From an uncultured Desulfobacteraceae bacterium (GTDB lineage: Bacteria > Desulfobacterota > Desulfobacteria > Desulfobacterales > Desulfobacteraceae): a DNA stretch of 64,000 nt. Each line of letters starts with the position of its first letter. The first letter of the stretch is position 1. The position numbers and the translations under genes are program-made. This document shows, in pieces, positions 20,117 to 31,818 of the stretch. The stretch spans positions 1 to 64,000 of the forward strand of contig CAJWHT010000001.1 in assembly GCA_913041495.1 (NCBI GenBank), read 5' to 3'. The notes under the pieces are model-generated. The model saw only the letters and a program-made list of their open reading frames with translations. It had not been told where the DNA came from and did no database searches.

Positions 20117-20889
20117 GGAATGTCATACATGGGGTAGCTGTGCCCCCACTTGTCAAATATAGCTCTGAGTTTACCTGAACGGTGAAGGGTTTCAATGCCC
20201 CGGTTATAGATTTCCATGAGCCTTTTTCCCCTCTCGGAGCGTTTGAAAACAGGCCGGTAGCTCCGCCGTCCCAAAGGTTCGATGCGAAAGTTGTCCGGAT
20301 CCATCTCGTGCCGGCCTTTGGCAATAGACTCCCGGATCAGTGTTAAATCGTCAATGTAAAAGGTGGCCCGGTCAAGCACCACCTGGCCCAGGGCGGAGGC
20401 ACCCGAGTTCGTCTCCAGGACAACGATATCGATATTCAGTTCCGAAGCCTTATAGTAGCCCCGCCGCCAGACAACCCGGTGGCCGGTCATGGAGGATTTG
20501 CCCTGCCAGTTTTTTACGGCGTCTTTTTTGAACAGGGCGTAGAACTTTCCTTCGTACATGGGGTATTTGCCCAGGATGAGATCGGGATAATCATCTAACA
20601 TCACTTTACAGGTGTAAATATCGGCAAGTTTCTGCCGGACCATGTATAAACCGCGTTTGGCATTGGTGTACTTGTGGGTTACACGGATATCTAAGGGGGA
20701 ATACACCGCGTTCATGATTTCATGGTAGAGCCCTGTCCCGTTTTCATTGGTAAAGGTGTTCCAGGACGGGCTTGCCGTGGTCACGGAAGAAAGTCCGGCT
20801 GCCCGGCCTCCGGGTGGAAAAAGAAGCAGGGCGGCGGCCAGAAGGATGCCGAAAATGAGCTGCTTATGGATTGGCTCTATGTATTGCAT
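20113..20889 (-). CDS. Extracellular solute-binding protein family 3-like protein
   Basis: Signal peptide and SBP_bac_3-like layout; no permease or ATPase alongside. Confidence 0.65.
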   Translation of the reverse strand: MQYIEPIHKQLIFGILLAAALLLFPPGGRAAGLSSVTTASPSWNTFTNENGTGLYHEIMNAVYSPLDIRVTHKYTNAKRGLYMVRQKLADIYTCKVMLDDYPDLILGKYPMYEGKFYALFKKDAVKNWQGKSSMTGHRVVWRRGYYKASELNIDIVVLETNSGASALGQVVLDRATFYIDDLTLIRESIAKGRHEMDPDNFRIEPLGRRSYRPVFKRSERGKRLMEIYNRGIETLHRSGKLRAIFDKWGHSYPMYDIP

Positions 20890-21031
20890 GGCTGATTAAA
20901 TCATAGATGGGGGCGTATTCCAAGAGTGTTTTTTTATGGGAAGGCCCCGGAGGCCCCGGAAAATCACCTTGCCATCGTGTGGGAAATCGGCCTATCATTC
21001 TCTATTCGAAATCCAAATCATAAACGAGGTG

Positions 21032-21433
21032 ATGGAGATGAACAGAATTTTGATTGTCGATGATGAAGAAATCGGCAGAACCGTTATGGAAGATATCTTC
21101 GGCCGGTACGGCAAATCTGTTTCTGTTTCCACGGGAAAAGGCGCCCTCACGGTTTATGAAAAGGCCATTGAGCGGGGTACTGCCTTTAATCTTGTGCTTT
21201 TGGACATCTCTCTTGAGGATATCAGCGGGGTGGAGGTTCTCAAGAAAATAAAACAGATAGACGGAAAACGGGGCAATGCGTCAGCCGTGGTTATCATGGT
21301 TACCGCCCACAGCGAACGCGACCTGGTGGTAGATAGTATCAAGAGCGGGTGCAAGGCCTATTTCATTAAACCGTTGAAGCAGGAAACCGTGGATAAAAAG
21401 ATGTCGGAGCTGGGATTCTCCCAGGTCAAATAA
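21032..21433 (+). CDS. Single-domain response regulator
   Basis: RILIVDDEEIGRTVMEDIF...LVLLDISLEDISGVEVLKKIK; 134 aa, no output domain. Confidence 0.9.
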   Translation: MEMNRILIVDDEEIGRTVMEDIFGRYGKSVSVSTGKGALTVYEKAIERGTAFNLVLLDISLEDISGVEVLKKIKQIDGKRGNASAVVIMVTAHSERDLVVDSIKSGCKAYFIKPLKQETVDKKMSELGFSQVK

Positions 21434-21488
21434 GCGGCGTTTAGGCATTTCGCACCGGTGGACGGCCACCGAAAATTCGAAGAAATCT

Positions 21489-22394
21489 TTGCCAAAGGGA
21501 CAGGACGTGGGACCTTCCGATTATTACAATACCGCCAAATTTTATCTGCGGCAGTTCAGCGGATTAAAAACCATTCCGTCCGTGGCCAACCGCCTGGTGA
21601 TCATGATTGACGAGGATACCTCGTCACTCAAGGATTTTGAGGAGATCATACGGGTGGATCCTACCCTGGTGCTGCGGCTTTTGAAACTGGTTAACTCTGC
21701 GTATTTTTCCCTGAGGACAAAGATCAAGGATATCTCAGAGGCCGTGGCTTATATCGGTGTGGACAACCTGAGAAATATGATCATTCTGGATGCATTGAAA
21801 AATCTGTTCCGGGGCACCTCCGAGTCCCAAGGGTTTTCCAGAAACCAGCTATGGCTGCATTGTTCGGTAACCAGCATCTGCTGCCAGATGATCGCCGAGC
21901 GGGTTTTTGTCCGTAAGGGGGAGGATGATTTCCTATGCGGAATACTTCACGATATCGGGCTTATTGTCGAAGACCAGGTGGCCCCGGGAAAGTTTAAATC
22001 CTTTTGTCAGACCTATGATCCCAAGACCCAGAATATCATCGCCCATGAGCGCGGGGTCATCGGAACGGACCATACCACCATCAGCTACCTGCTCACCCGG
22101 GAATGGGGGCTGTCATCAGATCTTAGCCAGGGGGTGAAGTGCCATCACAGGGCATTGGACCAGGTGGATCCGGCCAGCCATGCCGGTGTCCTTCAGATTG
22201 CGGAATACCTGGTTTCCAGGCTGGGATACGACGCCTTTCCGGAAACGGTGACGGGCATCATTTCCCCGCCGCTTATGGGGCATATCCGGGACAATATCAT
22301 GGGGTACCGGGCCATTATGGATGACCTGCCCCTTGAAATCCAGCGGGCCAAAGAGATCTATTCATTGGAGGAGGACGGGGATGGACTTCTTTGA
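21489..22394 (+). CDS. HDOD domain protein
   Basis: LPSVANRLV-type start, [55 protein letters not shown]. Confidence 0.88.
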   Translation: MPKGQDVGPSDYYNTAKFYLRQFSGLKTIPSVANRLVIMIDEDTSSLKDFEEIIRVDPTLVLRLLKLVNSAYFSLRTKIKDISEAVAYIGVDNLRNMIILDALKNLFRGTSESQGFSRNQLWLHCSVTSICCQMIAERVFVRKGEDDFLCGILHDIGLIVEDQVAPGKFKSFCQTYDPKTQNIIAHERGVIGTDHTTISYLLTREWGLSSDLSQGVKCHHRALDQVDPASHAGVLQIAEYLVSRLGYDAFPETVTGIISPPLMGHIRDNIMGYRAIMDDLPLEIQRAKEIYSLEEDGDGLL

Positions 22395-24549
22395 TGACAT
22401 TGTCCGGGAGTCGGACGCGGATATCAACCAACGGTTTCTTGACACCCTGGGCAAATACCTTCCGGGCTACAGGTTCGGCGTTCTTTTGGGTGATGGCGGA
22501 CAACTGGGGGACTATCTTTCAAAATACCCCGTGGACAAAGGCGTTGACCGGAAGTTGCGCCATGCCGCAGACACGGGGCGTGTCTGCGATCATGGGGACA
22601 GCCGACTCATCACCCTGTCTCTTTCGAAGATGAATTCGGTCCTTATCTGCGAATTACCCAGGAACGCCCATACGAAGACAGCCGCCGCGATGCTTGAGGA
22701 CGCGGTTTGCCTCTGCCTTGAGCTTCACAAAAAAAATCGTCTTCTGGCCGAGGAAAAGGCCTTGCTGACCGCCCATAAACAGCAGCGGGACGGCAAAATA
22801 AAGGTCCTTGAAAAAAAATACCAGGAGATTTTAACCCGGAACCAGACCCAAAGCGCCGAATATTCCAGGCTGCTGAGGTCCGAGATCCGTCGCCGGACAT
22901 CCGAGCTGGAACGGTCCAACGCGGATCTGGCCCGGGCCAAGGCACGGGCGGAAGCCGCCAATATCGCCAAGGATAAGTTCCTTGCCAATATGAGCCACGA
23001 GATCCGGACCCCCATGAACGGGGTGGTGGGGATGGTGGAGATTCTTCTGGGGACCTCGCTTACCCAAGAGCAGCGCCGGTTTGCCCTGCTGATGAAAAAT
23101 TCATCCGAAGCCCTGCTCAACGTGATCAACGATATTTTGGATTATTCAAAAATTGAGGCGGGGAAGCTGGATATCGAGGAAATTGATTTTAACCTGAGGC
23201 AGGTGATGACGGAGATTTCTGATATCATTGCCATCTCCGTATATAAAAAGGGCCTGTCCTTTTCAAGTCTCATCGATGATGCGGTCCCCGTGATGCTCCG
23301 GGGGGACCCGGTCCGGCTCAGACAGATCATCATGAATTTCTGCGGCAATGCCGTCAAGTTCACCAAGGAGGGGGAGATCATGATCCGGGTCTCCCTTGAA
23401 TCGGCATCCCCGTCTAAGGCCGTGTTAAAATTTACCGTCTCCGATACCGGTATCGGTATTCCGGAAGACCGGATCGACGGATTGTTTCAATCCTTTTCCC
23501 AAATGGATTCCAGCATGACCCGTCACTATGGGGGCACAGGCCTTGGTCTGGCCATTTCAAAACAACTGGCCCGGTTGATGGGTGGCGATATCGGGGTCTC
23601 CTCAAAGGAAAACCAGGGCTCCACCTTCTGGTGCCGCCTGGGGTTTGAGCGGCAGCCCGAAGCCGCAGAGCAACCTTCGCCCAAAGATCTTGATACCGCC
23701 GCAAGTATTCGCGTGGACGGTCCCTGCCGCATTCTCCTGGCTGAAGATGATGAGATGAATCGTATTGTGGCGGAAAACCTGCTGGCACGGATGACCCTGA
23801 CGGACATCCAGGTGGCACAGAATGGCCTGGATGCTTTGGATATGTTTAAAGCCATGTCCTTCGATCTCGTGTTCATGGATGGTCAGATGCCGGTGATGAG
23901 CGGTCTTGACGCCACCGTTAGAATCCGTGAATATGAGCGGGAAAAAGGCCTTTCCCCCACCCCGGTCATTGCCCTCACCGCCCATGCCATGACCCATGAC
24001 CGGGAGGTTTTTTTGAACAGCGGTATGGATGAGTATCTGACCAAACCCCTGACCTTAAATACCTTGGCAACAGCCATAGAAAGGGTGCTTCCCGGCCGTG
24101 TGCACCGGGACGGGCCCAAAGAATCTGAAAACCAGAAAATGAAAATAAAAGAAGCATCCGTTTCTGCCGGCCCGGGCGGTAAAATCGTGGACATGGCCGA
24201 ACTCCGTGAGATCATGAACGGCAAAAAAGATTTGCTGGACAAGTGTATCCGGACCTTTGAAAAAAATTACAGGCAGGTTTTATCCGAGATCGTTCACTGC
24301 ATCTGCGTCATTGACCATGAGGGCCTGCGCAAGAATGCCCACCGGCTCAAGGGCATGTTCAAGTACCTGGCCGCAGGCCCCGCAGCAGACATGGCGTATA
24401 AACTCGAGCGGATAGGGGCGGAAAAGTCCATGGCGGAAAGAGCCCCCAGAGAAACCGGGAAGATTGTACAGCAACTGCACGATGCCTGTGCCGAAATTCT
24501 GGAACAGCTTCACACCGTATCGGATCAGGATGGGTTCAACGGCTCCTGA
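22381..24549 (+). CDS. Hybrid histidine kinase with receiver and HPt domains
   Basis: [60 protein letters not shown]-terminal HPt ([14 protein letters not shown]). Confidence 0.93.
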   Translation: MDFFDDIVRESDADINQRFLDTLGKYLPGYRFGVLLGDGGQLGDYLSKYPVDKGVDRKLRHAADTGRVCDHGDSRLITLSLSKMNSVLICELPRNAHTKTAAAMLEDAVCLCLELHKKNRLLAEEKALLTAHKQQRDGKIKVLEKKYQEILTRNQTQSAEYSRLLRSEIRRRTSELERSNADLARAKARAEAANIAKDKFLANMSHEIRTPMNGVVGMVEILLGTSLTQEQRRFALLMKNSSEALLNVINDILDYSKIEAGKLDIEEIDFNLRQVMTEISDIIAISVYKKGLSFSSLIDDAVPVMLRGDPVRLRQIIMNFCGNAVKFTKEGEIMIRVSLESASPSKAVLKFTVSDTGIGIPEDRIDGLFQSFSQMDSSMTRHYGGTGLGLAISKQLARLMGGDIGVSSKENQGSTFWCRLGFERQPEAAEQPSPKDLDTAASIRVDGPCRILLAEDDEMNRIVAENLLARMTLTDIQVAQNGLDALDMFKAMSFDLVFMDGQMPVMSGLDATVRIREYEREKGLSPTPVIALTAHAMTHDREVFLNSGMDEYLTKPLTLNTLATAIERVLPGRVHRDGPKESENQKMKIKEASVSAGPGGKIVDMAELREIMNGKKDLLDKCIRTFEKNYRQVLSEIVHCICVIDHEGLRKNAHRLKGMFKYLAAGPAADMAYKLERIGAEKSMAERAPRETGKIVQQLHDACAEILEQLHTVSDQDGFNGS

Positions 24550-24680
24550 TTCAGCCTTCCGGGGAAAATGATTGTATGTCCTTAATGTATCGCTGCGGAC
24601 CGCTGTCTTTTCTCATGGAAACCGGGTATATAATTTGCCGGTAAAAAGATGAAAAAACAAATCAACATGAAGGAAGATTA

Positions 24681-26393
24681 ATGGATTTCTGGAATGTCAT
24701 AATGGAGGTTGTCCTCCTTCTGGCCTGTGCCTTTTTGTTCGGCAGCCTGGCCCAGAGGTTCAGGCAGAGCCCCATCCTGGGATATATCCTGGCGGGCGTG
24801 GTGGTGGGACCGGTCATGTCCAGCGGTGCCATGGTGAATCAGATGGCGGAGCTTGGGGTGTCGCTGCTGCTGTTTTCCATCGGTCTTGAATTTTCATTCC
24901 AACAGCTTCGGCGTATGGGCCGCCTGGCTTTTGGGGGAGGCAGCCTTCAGGTGATGTGTACCATGGGCCTTGTGGCCTTAGGGCTGGCCCTTTTCTTTTC
25001 TCTTCCCAAAGCCATGGCCATCGGTGCCCTGGTGGCGTTGAGTTCCACCACCATCGTTCTACGGGTGCTGGTGGACAAAGCTGAGATGGAATCGGTTCAC
25101 GGCAGGGCAAGTTTAGGTATTCTGCTGTTCCAGGACATGGCCATCGTGCCGCTGGTGCTGATGATCGGCCTCTTGTCCCCGTCCGGGGGCGAGGCCGGCG
25201 TACTCATGAACATGCTGCAATTGTTTGCGGCCGTGGCTGGATTGGTGCTGGTGCTTTACCTGCTGTTGTACCATCTGATTCCCCGGCTGCTCTCCTCTGC
25301 GGTCCTTTTTGCCAACCGGGAACTGACGGTGCTTTTTGCCGTGTCCACGGGGCTGGGGGCCACCTGGGCGTCCCATGCGGTGGGCATATCACCGGCGCTG
25401 GGGGCCTTTGTGGCCGGTATGCTTCTGGGGGAATCCCCCTTTGCCACCCAGGTCCGGGCGGATATCGGTTCGTTGCGGACGCTGATGGTCACCCTTTTTT
25501 TTGCCTCCGTGGGAATGTTCATCAAACCTTTGTGGTTTGTCACCCATCTCCATTATATCGTACCCACGGCCCTGATCATATTTGTACTGAAAGCCGGGGT
25601 TCTTTTCTGTGTGACCCGGATGTTCGGCCTGGACCGCCGCCATGCCCTGGCCACAGGCATCACCCTGGGGCAGGTGGGTGAGTTTTCTTTTGTTCTGACC
25701 CAGGCGGCAAGGGACGGGGGGCTCATCGGATTAACCGCCGTGGACCTTATTATTTCAGTCACCATCGTTCTCATGCTGGCCACTCCGTATATGGTGGCCT
25801 GGGCCTTGCCCCTCAGCGACCGTCTGCTGGCCGTGCTGCCGGGACAGGACTCAGTGTCGGCAACCAACGGGGATAATGATGGTAAAACCGAGGCCCGGCG
25901 GGTCATCGTTGTGGGACTGGGGCCGGCGGGGCGCCATGTGGTACGGACCCTTAAAACGAGGGGATTTGTCCCGGTCATCATTGATGTCAACCCATTGAGC
26001 CGGCAGTTCGCTGTCCAGGAAGCGGTGGAAATTCATCTCGGGGATGTCACCCGGGAGGAGGTGCTTCACCATGCCGGGCTGCATAAGGCCTGTATGGTTG
26101 TGATTACCGTGCCTGATCCCAAGATATCCATCCAGGCCATAGAGACCATCCGGCATCTGGACCCGCATATGCCGCAGGTGGTTCGGTGCCGCTACAACCG
26201 TCACCGGGATGATTTGGCCGAAGCCGGTGCCACGGTGGTGGTGGATGAGGAAGTCACCATGGGGGAAATGCTGAGTCACAGGATTACAGAGTGCCTGGCA
26301 GATGATGAGTGCACCCTTCTGGCCTGCCGGATGACCGCTAAGGGGATTAAGGACCCTTCTGAAATCTCTTCTAAAGATCCAGAGCCGATTTAA
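24681..26393 (+). CDS. Monovalent cation:proton antiporter-2 (KefB/YbaL-like) with TrkA-N domain
   Basis: FGSLAQRFRQSPILGYILAGVVVGP; RRVIVVGLGPAGRHVVRTLKTRGFVPVIIDVNP. Confidence 0.92.
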   Translation: MDFWNVIMEVVLLLACAFLFGSLAQRFRQSPILGYILAGVVVGPVMSSGAMVNQMAELGVSLLLFSIGLEFSFQQLRRMGRLAFGGGSLQVMCTMGLVALGLALFFSLPKAMAIGALVALSSTTIVLRVLVDKAEMESVHGRASLGILLFQDMAIVPLVLMIGLLSPSGGEAGVLMNMLQLFAAVAGLVLVLYLLLYHLIPRLLSSAVLFANRELTVLFAVSTGLGATWASHAVGISPALGAFVAGMLLGESPFATQVRADIGSLRTLMVTLFFASVGMFIKPLWFVTHLHYIVPTALIIFVLKAGVLFCVTRMFGLDRRHALATGITLGQVGEFSFVLTQAARDGGLIGLTAVDLIISVTIVLMLATPYMVAWALPLSDRLLAVLPGQDSVSATNGDNDGKTEARRVIVVGLGPAGRHVVRTLKTRGFVPVIIDVNPLSRQFAVQEAVEIHLGDVTREEVLHHAGLHKACMVVITVPDPKISIQAIETIRHLDPHMPQVVRCRYNRHRDDLAEAGATVVVDEEVTMGEMLSHRITECLADDECTLLACRMTAKGIKDPSEISSKDPEPI

Positions 26394-27261
26394 GCCAGCT
26401 TCGGAAAAGCCGGATACCTTTGGATTCTCCGTTAACGGACGGCCATGAAAAATAGTAATTTCCGGTGCGGATGGGCGCAAGGCCCAAAGGCGCCAAGAGG
26501 CGTCCCGAATCCAGTTCGTCCCGGATCAGGAAAAGATCCCCCAGGGCAACGCCAAGACCTGCCGTGGCTGCCTGAAGGGCCGCATCGTCCACTTCAAACA
26601 CCTGCCCCCGTTCAAGGGACAGGCCTTCTACCTTTTGCTGCTCGGCCCAGGTGCGCCACTCTTTCATATCCGGACTGTTGTGGAGCAGGGTGTGGTGGCG
26701 CAGGTCTTCTGGGGTTCGGATGGGATGGCTGCCCTGCATCAGGGCCGGCGCGCAGACCGGGACGAGCTGCTCCTTGAGTATTTTTTCCCGCCGGATTCCC
26801 GGGATGTCGCTGCCCAGGTGGGTAATCCCCGCATCGAAGTTCTCCTGGCTAAAGTCCACGTTGATGCTGGAGGTTGTCAGCCGGACCCGGATATCCGGAT
26901 ACCTGGACTGGAATCTGTGAAGCCGGGGGATAAGCCAGCGGATGGCAAAGGTGGGATGGACTTTCAGACTGAAATCCTGATCCTGGTTTTTCAGTTTTTC
27001 CACGGCCCGTGTCATGATTCCGAAGGCCTGGGACAGGTGCGGCAGCAGGAGAGCCCCCTGGTCCGTCAGTTTCAACCGTTTGTGCATCCGGTGAAACAGG
27101 CTGACGTTGAGCTGCCCTTCCAGATGTTTGATCTGGCGGCTCACCGCCCCTTGGGTGACCGATAGTTCCTTGGCCGCCAGGGTAAAGCTGCCCAGGCGGG
27201 CGGCCGCTTCAAACGCCCGCAGGGCATTGAGGGATGGCAGGCCATTGGTTTTATCTTGCAT
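26371..27261 (-). CDS. LysR family transcriptional regulator (GcvA-like)
   Basis: SLNALRAFEAAARLGSFTLAAKELSVTQGAVSRQIKHLEGQL. Confidence 0.93.
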   Translation of the reverse strand: MQDKTNGLPSLNALRAFEAAARLGSFTLAAKELSVTQGAVSRQIKHLEGQLNVSLFHRMHKRLKLTDQGALLLPHLSQAFGIMTRAVEKLKNQDQDFSLKVHPTFAIRWLIPRLHRFQSRYPDIRVRLTTSSINVDFSQENFDAGITHLGSDIPGIRREKILKEQLVPVCAPALMQGSHPIRTPEDLRHHTLLHNSPDMKEWRTWAEQQKVEGLSLERGQVFEVDDAALQAATAGLGVALGDLFLIRDELDSGRLLAPLGLAPIRTGNYYFSWPSVNGESKGIRLFRSWLKSALDL

Positions 27262-27419
27262 GAGTTTTAATCATCCATCTCATGTGTTAAAATCGTTTGA
27301 CGATCTCTCCTATAATGTTTTTAATAAAAGATCAAGCATGGGATATCCATAACAGGGGTGCCCTATATAAATTGATCAGGTGATATGATTAGATATTTAT
27401 AATTTTAAGTTAAGGATGC

Positions 27420-28631
27420 ATGATTATGAAAGCCGAAGAACTTATCGATCTTGAGGACCGGTTCGGGGCAAAAAACTATAAACCCCTGGATGTGGTGCTG
27501 TCTAAGGGGGAGGGTATCTGGGTATGGGATGTTGACGGCAATAAATACATGGACTGCCTGTCTGCCTATTCCGCAGTCAACCAGGGACACTGCCATCCTA
27601 AAATCCGGCAGGCCATGCTGGACCAGGCCCAGAAGCTGACCCTCACCTCAAGGGCCTTTAGAAACGATCAGCTGGCCCTGCTGTACGAGGAACTCTGCGA
27701 TCTGACCGATTCCCACAAGATGCTGCCCATGAACTCCGGTGCGGAAGCCGTTGAAACCGTTATCAAATGCGCTCGTAAGTGGGGCTACGAATCCAAAGGG
27801 GTGGCCGACGGCCAGGCGGAAATCATCGTCTGCCAGGACAATTTTCACGGCCGGACCCTGTCTATCATCGGTTTTTCCACAGATGATAATGCCCGTGAAA
27901 ACTTCGGCCCCTTCACTCCGGGGTTTAAAACCATTCCCTTTGGTGACGCCACGGCCCTGGAAGATGCCATTACCCCCAACACCGTGGCATTCATGGTGGA
28001 ACCGGTCCAGGGCGAAGCCGGCGTGATCATTCCGCCCAAGGGATATCTCCAGGACGTCCGCCGCATCTGCACCGAGAAAAATATTCTGATGATTCTGGAC
28101 GAAATCCAGACAGGCCTGGGCCGGACCGGCAAACTCCTGGCTGAAGAACACGACGGGGTCCAGGCTGACCTGACCCTGATCGGCAAGGCACTTTCCGGCG
28201 GTTTCTACCCCGTTTCCGCAGTACTGTCCAACGATGAGGTCTTAGGACTTCTCCAGCCCGGCCAGCACGGCTCCACCTTCGGCGGCAACCCCCTGGCCTG
28301 CGCCGTGGCAAGGGCCGCCCTCAAGGTGCTTGTGGAAGAAAATATGATTGAAAACGCCGCAAAGATGGGTGCCTATTTCCTGGAACAGCTCAAGACCATT
28401 GAGACCCCCATCATCAAAGAGGTCCGCGGCATCGGCCTCATGATCGCCATTGAGCTCGAAGACGGCACCCCGGGCGGGGCCCGGGCCATCTGTGAAGCCT
28501 TGATGCAGATGGGGATCCTCTGCAAGGAAACCCATACCTATACCATTCGCTTTGCACCGCCTTTGGTCATCACAAAAGAAGATATCGACTGGGCCGTGGA
28601 TAAGATTAAAACGGCCTTTGCCGATGCCTAA
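27420..28631 (+). CDS. rocD: Ornithine--oxo-acid transaminase
   Basis: Class III aminotransferase; [49 protein letters not shown] and [42 protein letters not shown]. Confidence 0.93.
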   Translation: MIMKAEELIDLEDRFGAKNYKPLDVVLSKGEGIWVWDVDGNKYMDCLSAYSAVNQGHCHPKIRQAMLDQAQKLTLTSRAFRNDQLALLYEELCDLTDSHKMLPMNSGAEAVETVIKCARKWGYESKGVADGQAEIIVCQDNFHGRTLSIIGFSTDDNARENFGPFTPGFKTIPFGDATALEDAITPNTVAFMVEPVQGEAGVIIPPKGYLQDVRRICTEKNILMILDEIQTGLGRTGKLLAEEHDGVQADLTLIGKALSGGFYPVSAVLSNDEVLGLLQPGQHGSTFGGNPLACAVARAALKVLVEENMIENAAKMGAYFLEQLKTIETPIIKEVRGIGLMIAIELEDGTPGGARAICEALMQMGILCKETHTYTIRFAPPLVITKEDIDWAVDKIKTAFADA

Positions 28632-28691
28632 ACAAATCTGAACAGACGATTCTGATATGCCCGGGCACCTCTTCTCCGGTCCGGGCAAATG

Positions 28692-28727
28692 AAAACACCG
28701 GAACAGGGTATCCCGTTCCGGTGTTTT
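28692..28727. terminator. Intrinsic terminator between convergent genes
   Basis: AAAACACCGGAACAGGG-TAT-CCCGTTCCGGTGTTTT stem-loop followed by T-rich sequence. Confidence 0.8.
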
Positions 28728-28745
28728 AGTTTATTAGGCCTCGGT

Positions 28746-30059
28746 TTAAAACAGATCAATATTTTCTTTGAGAAACATCTTGAACCCGTCCTTGTCAGAT
28801 CCCGCTGCGGCAATTCTTGTGACCCCTTCGGATAAATCCTCCCGGCTTGAGGCCAGGGACAGCCGTATGAAATGCTGGTCCCGGGCACCGATGCTGCCGA
28901 AGGACGACCGGTCCAGCACGGCTACACCGTGACGGTAGAGGGCAAACATCTGGAAAAGGCCGGAAAAGGTGGTGCGGGCCTTTATCTCCTCCGGCAGGCT
29001 GTCATGGGCATCGGCAACACCCAGTCGGCGGCAGAGGCCTTCGATATCCGGGAAGGCGTAAAAGGCGCCTTTGGGCATCTTGCAGCGGATACCGTCGATC
29101 CGGTTGAGATCTTCGATCACCGTTTGGGCCCTGCGTTCAAAGGCGGCGGTCATCCCAGCCATCCAGCGTCCGGATTCGGGATGTTCCAGCGCCACCCTGG
29201 CCCCTTCCTGGTTGTAGGGCGGGATGCAGGAAAAATAGTTGATGTTGAGGCGTTTGAATGCCGTGGCTTCCTCAACCGTGGGGCAGACGATGTAACCAAT
29301 ACGGCCGCCGGTCCAGGCAAAGGATTTGGAAAAACCGGAGGCGATGAGGGTGCGTCCCTCCATTTGCGGCACCGAGGCAATAGAGGCATGGGACCTTTCC
29401 CCGAAAATGATGTTCTCGTAGATTTCGTCGGAATATACCCTTACATCCTGCGCGCAGCAGGATTGGATCACCCGGGCAACCGCCTCAAGGAGGGCGGCAT
29501 CCGCCACCCCGCCCGTGGGGTTGGAGGGGAAGTTCAGGATGATGAGTTTGGTTTTCGGTGTAATCAGTCGCCGTAGCTGCTCGGGGCTGAAGGTAAATCC
29601 GTCGGACGGATCAAGGTGAAGGGGAACGGGCACGGCCCCCACATATCTCACCATGGACTCGTAGATGGGGAATCCGGGACTTGGATAGATGATTTCATCA
29701 CCGGGATTGCAGTAGAGCTGCTGGGTGAAGGCAATGGAGGGTTTCCCCCCGGGAAAGACACAGACCTGGTCCGGTGAAATCGTCAGCCCCCGGCTTTCTC
29801 CCACCTGGCGGGCAATGGCCTGCCTGAGGCTGAGAAGCCCCTGGGGATCGCAGTACCGGGTATTGCCGGACCGCAGCTGGGACACCACCTCCTCAATCAC
29901 CCATTCCGGGGCATTGAAGTCCGGTTCGCCAAGATTCAGGCGGATGACCCGTTTCCCTTTGGCCGCCACCCGTGCAATATGGGGGCCGATTTTGAATGCG
30001 TTCTCCGTTCCCATCATCCGGGTGCGGTCTGCGAACAATGCCATGGGGTTTCCCTCCAA
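28746..30059 (-). CDS. Pyridoxal phosphate-dependent aminotransferase (class I/II)
   Basis: IRLNLGEPDFNAPEWVIEEV, SNPTGGVADAALLE, SGFSKSFAWTGGRIGYI. Confidence 0.92.
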   Translation of the reverse strand: MEGNPMALFADRTRMMGTENAFKIGPHIARVAAKGKRVIRLNLGEPDFNAPEWVIEEVVSQLRSGNTRYCDPQGLLSLRQAIARQVGESRGLTISPDQVCVFPGGKPSIAFTQQLYCNPGDEIIYPSPGFPIYESMVRYVGAVPVPLHLDPSDGFTFSPEQLRRLITPKTKLIILNFPSNPTGGVADAALLEAVARVIQSCCAQDVRVYSDEIYENIIFGERSHASIASVPQMEGRTLIASGFSKSFAWTGGRIGYIVCPTVEEATAFKRLNINYFSCIPPYNQEGARVALEHPESGRWMAGMTAAFERRAQTVIEDLNRIDGIRCKMPKGAFYAFPDIEGLCRRLGVADAHDSLPEEIKARTTFSGLFQMFALYRHGVAVLDRSSFGSIGARDQHFIRLSLASSREDLSEGVTRIAAAGSDKDGFKMFLKENIDLF

Positions 30060-30124
30060 ATAAGAACCGCCCGGCGGTGGGGCCGGGCGGCGGGTTGTGC
30101 TTCTTGCGCTTATCGCCTTGCCTT

Positions 30125-31792
30125 TTATCGCCTTTCCGGCCAGATTTCTTCGGACATTTCGGTGAGCTTGTACTTTTGAATCTTTCCGGATGCCGTCATG
30201 GGATATTCCGTTACAAAATGGACATATCTGGGGATCTTGTACCGGCTGATCTTGCCCCGGCAGAAGTCCTGGACATCGCTGGGTTCCACGTCCGCCCCTT
30301 CTTTCAGGATCACAAAGGCCCCCACTTCCTCTCCGTATTTCTTGGAGGGAACGGCCGCCACCTGGACATCCATGATTTCGTCCATGCGGTAGAGGAACTC
30401 TTCGATTTCCTTGGGATAGATGTTTTCGCCGCCCCGGATGATCATATCCTTGTGGCGTCCGGTGATGGACAGGTTGCCGTCTTCGTCCAGGATGCCCAGG
30501 TCCCCTGAGTGGAGCCAGCCGTCCGCGTCAATGGCTTCGGCCGTGGCTTCCGGGTTGTTGTAATAGCCCTTCATCACGGAGTAGCCCCGGCAGCAAACTT
30601 CTCCCTGGGCACCTGTGGGCAGCTCCTCCCCTGTTTCGGGGTCGATGACTTTTACCTCGATGTGGGGCAGGGCGCGGCCCACGGTTTCCACCCTGACCCG
30701 AAGATCGTCGTCGGTCCGGGTGTAGGTCATCACCGGGGAATTCTCGGTGAGGCCGTAGCAGATTGTGACATCGGTCATGTGCATCTTTTCGATCACCTGC
30801 TCCATCACATGGACCGGGCAGTTGGAGCCGGCCATGATGCCGGTGCGCAGGGATGAAAAATCAAATTTTTTGAACAGGGGGTGCTCCAGCACGGCGATGA
30901 ACATGGTGGGCACCCCGTAGAGGGCGGTACACTTTTCCTCTTCCACGGACATCATCACCTGGATGGGGTCAAAACCTTCCAGCACCACCATGCAGGTGCC
31001 GTGGTTCACGGCGGCCAGAACGCCCAGGACACATCCGAAGCAGTGGAACAGGGGAACGGGCAGGCAGAGCCGGTCGTTTTCCGTAAAGTGCTGGTTGGCA
31101 CCGATCCAATAGCCGTTGTTGCCGATGTTATAGTGCGTGAGCATTACCCCTTTGGGGAAGCCGGTGGTGCCGGAGGTGTACTGCATGTTCACCACGTCGT
31201 GGGGGCTTAAACGTTCCTGCCGCGCCAGGTAGTCGTCATCACTTACCATGACGGACAACGCCCGGATCTCCGGGATGGTGTACATACCCCGGTGTTTTTC
31301 AGGCCCCAGGAAGGCCACCCGCTTGAGATGGGGAAACCGTTCGCTTTTAAGATTCCCCCGCTCGCAGGTGCGCAGCTCTGGTACCAGTTCGTATACCGTG
31401 TTGATATAGTCCGTATCCTGGAAACCGTCGATGAGAAACAGGTTTTCCGACTCGGACTGGGTCAGCAGGTATTCAAGTTCAGCGGTTTTGTAGTTGGTAT
31501 TAACTGTCAGCAGTACCGCCCCGATTTTGGCTGTGGCAAACTGGAGGGTTACCCAGAAAGGGATATTGGTGGCCCAGACAGCGACCTTTTCGCCCTTCTG
31601 GACACCCAAGGCCATCAGCCCTTTGGCGGTTTCGTCCACAACCCGGGAAAATTCCTTCCAGGTCAGCCTGAAATCCCTGTCCACGTATACGATGGCCGGA
31701 TTGTCCGGGTAACGTGCCACAGTCCTGTCCAGGATCTGGCCCAGGGTCTCTTCTTTCAACGCAACGGTTTCGTCCACGATGTTATCTGTCAT
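30125..31792 (-). CDS. AMP-binding acyl-CoA synthetase
   Basis: MQYTSGTTGFPKGVMLTHYNI, YGLTENSPV, GWLHSGDLGILDEDGNLSITGRHKDMIIRGGENIYPKEIE. Confidence 0.94.
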   Translation of the reverse strand: MTDNIVDETVALKEETLGQILDRTVARYPDNPAIVYVDRDFRLTWKEFSRVVDETAKGLMALGVQKGEKVAVWATNIPFWVTLQFATAKIGAVLLTVNTNYKTAELEYLLTQSESENLFLIDGFQDTDYINTVYELVPELRTCERGNLKSERFPHLKRVAFLGPEKHRGMYTIPEIRALSVMVSDDDYLARQERLSPHDVVNMQYTSGTTGFPKGVMLTHYNIGNNGYWIGANQHFTENDRLCLPVPLFHCFGCVLGVLAAVNHGTCMVVLEGFDPIQVMMSVEEEKCTALYGVPTMFIAVLEHPLFKKFDFSSLRTGIMAGSNCPVHVMEQVIEKMHMTDVTICYGLTENSPVMTYTRTDDDLRVRVETVGRALPHIEVKVIDPETGEELPTGAQGEVCCRGYSVMKGYYNNPEATAEAIDADGWLHSGDLGILDEDGNLSITGRHKDMIIRGGENIYPKEIEEFLYRMDEIMDVQVAAVPSKKYGEEVGAFVILKEGADVEPSDVQDFCRGKISRYKIPRYVHFVTEYPMTASGKIQKYKLTEMSEEIWPERR

Positions 31793-31818
31793 TTTCGCGT
31801 TGTCCTCCTGATTCCGGC

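Noticed and set aside
20113-20889. Solute-binding protein as part of a transporter
   Set aside because: No permease or ATPase nearby; kept only as a family-level call.
26371-26393. Convergent overlap of the antiporter and LysR genes as an unusual structure
   Set aside because: A 23-bp tail-to-tail overlap is common in bacteria.
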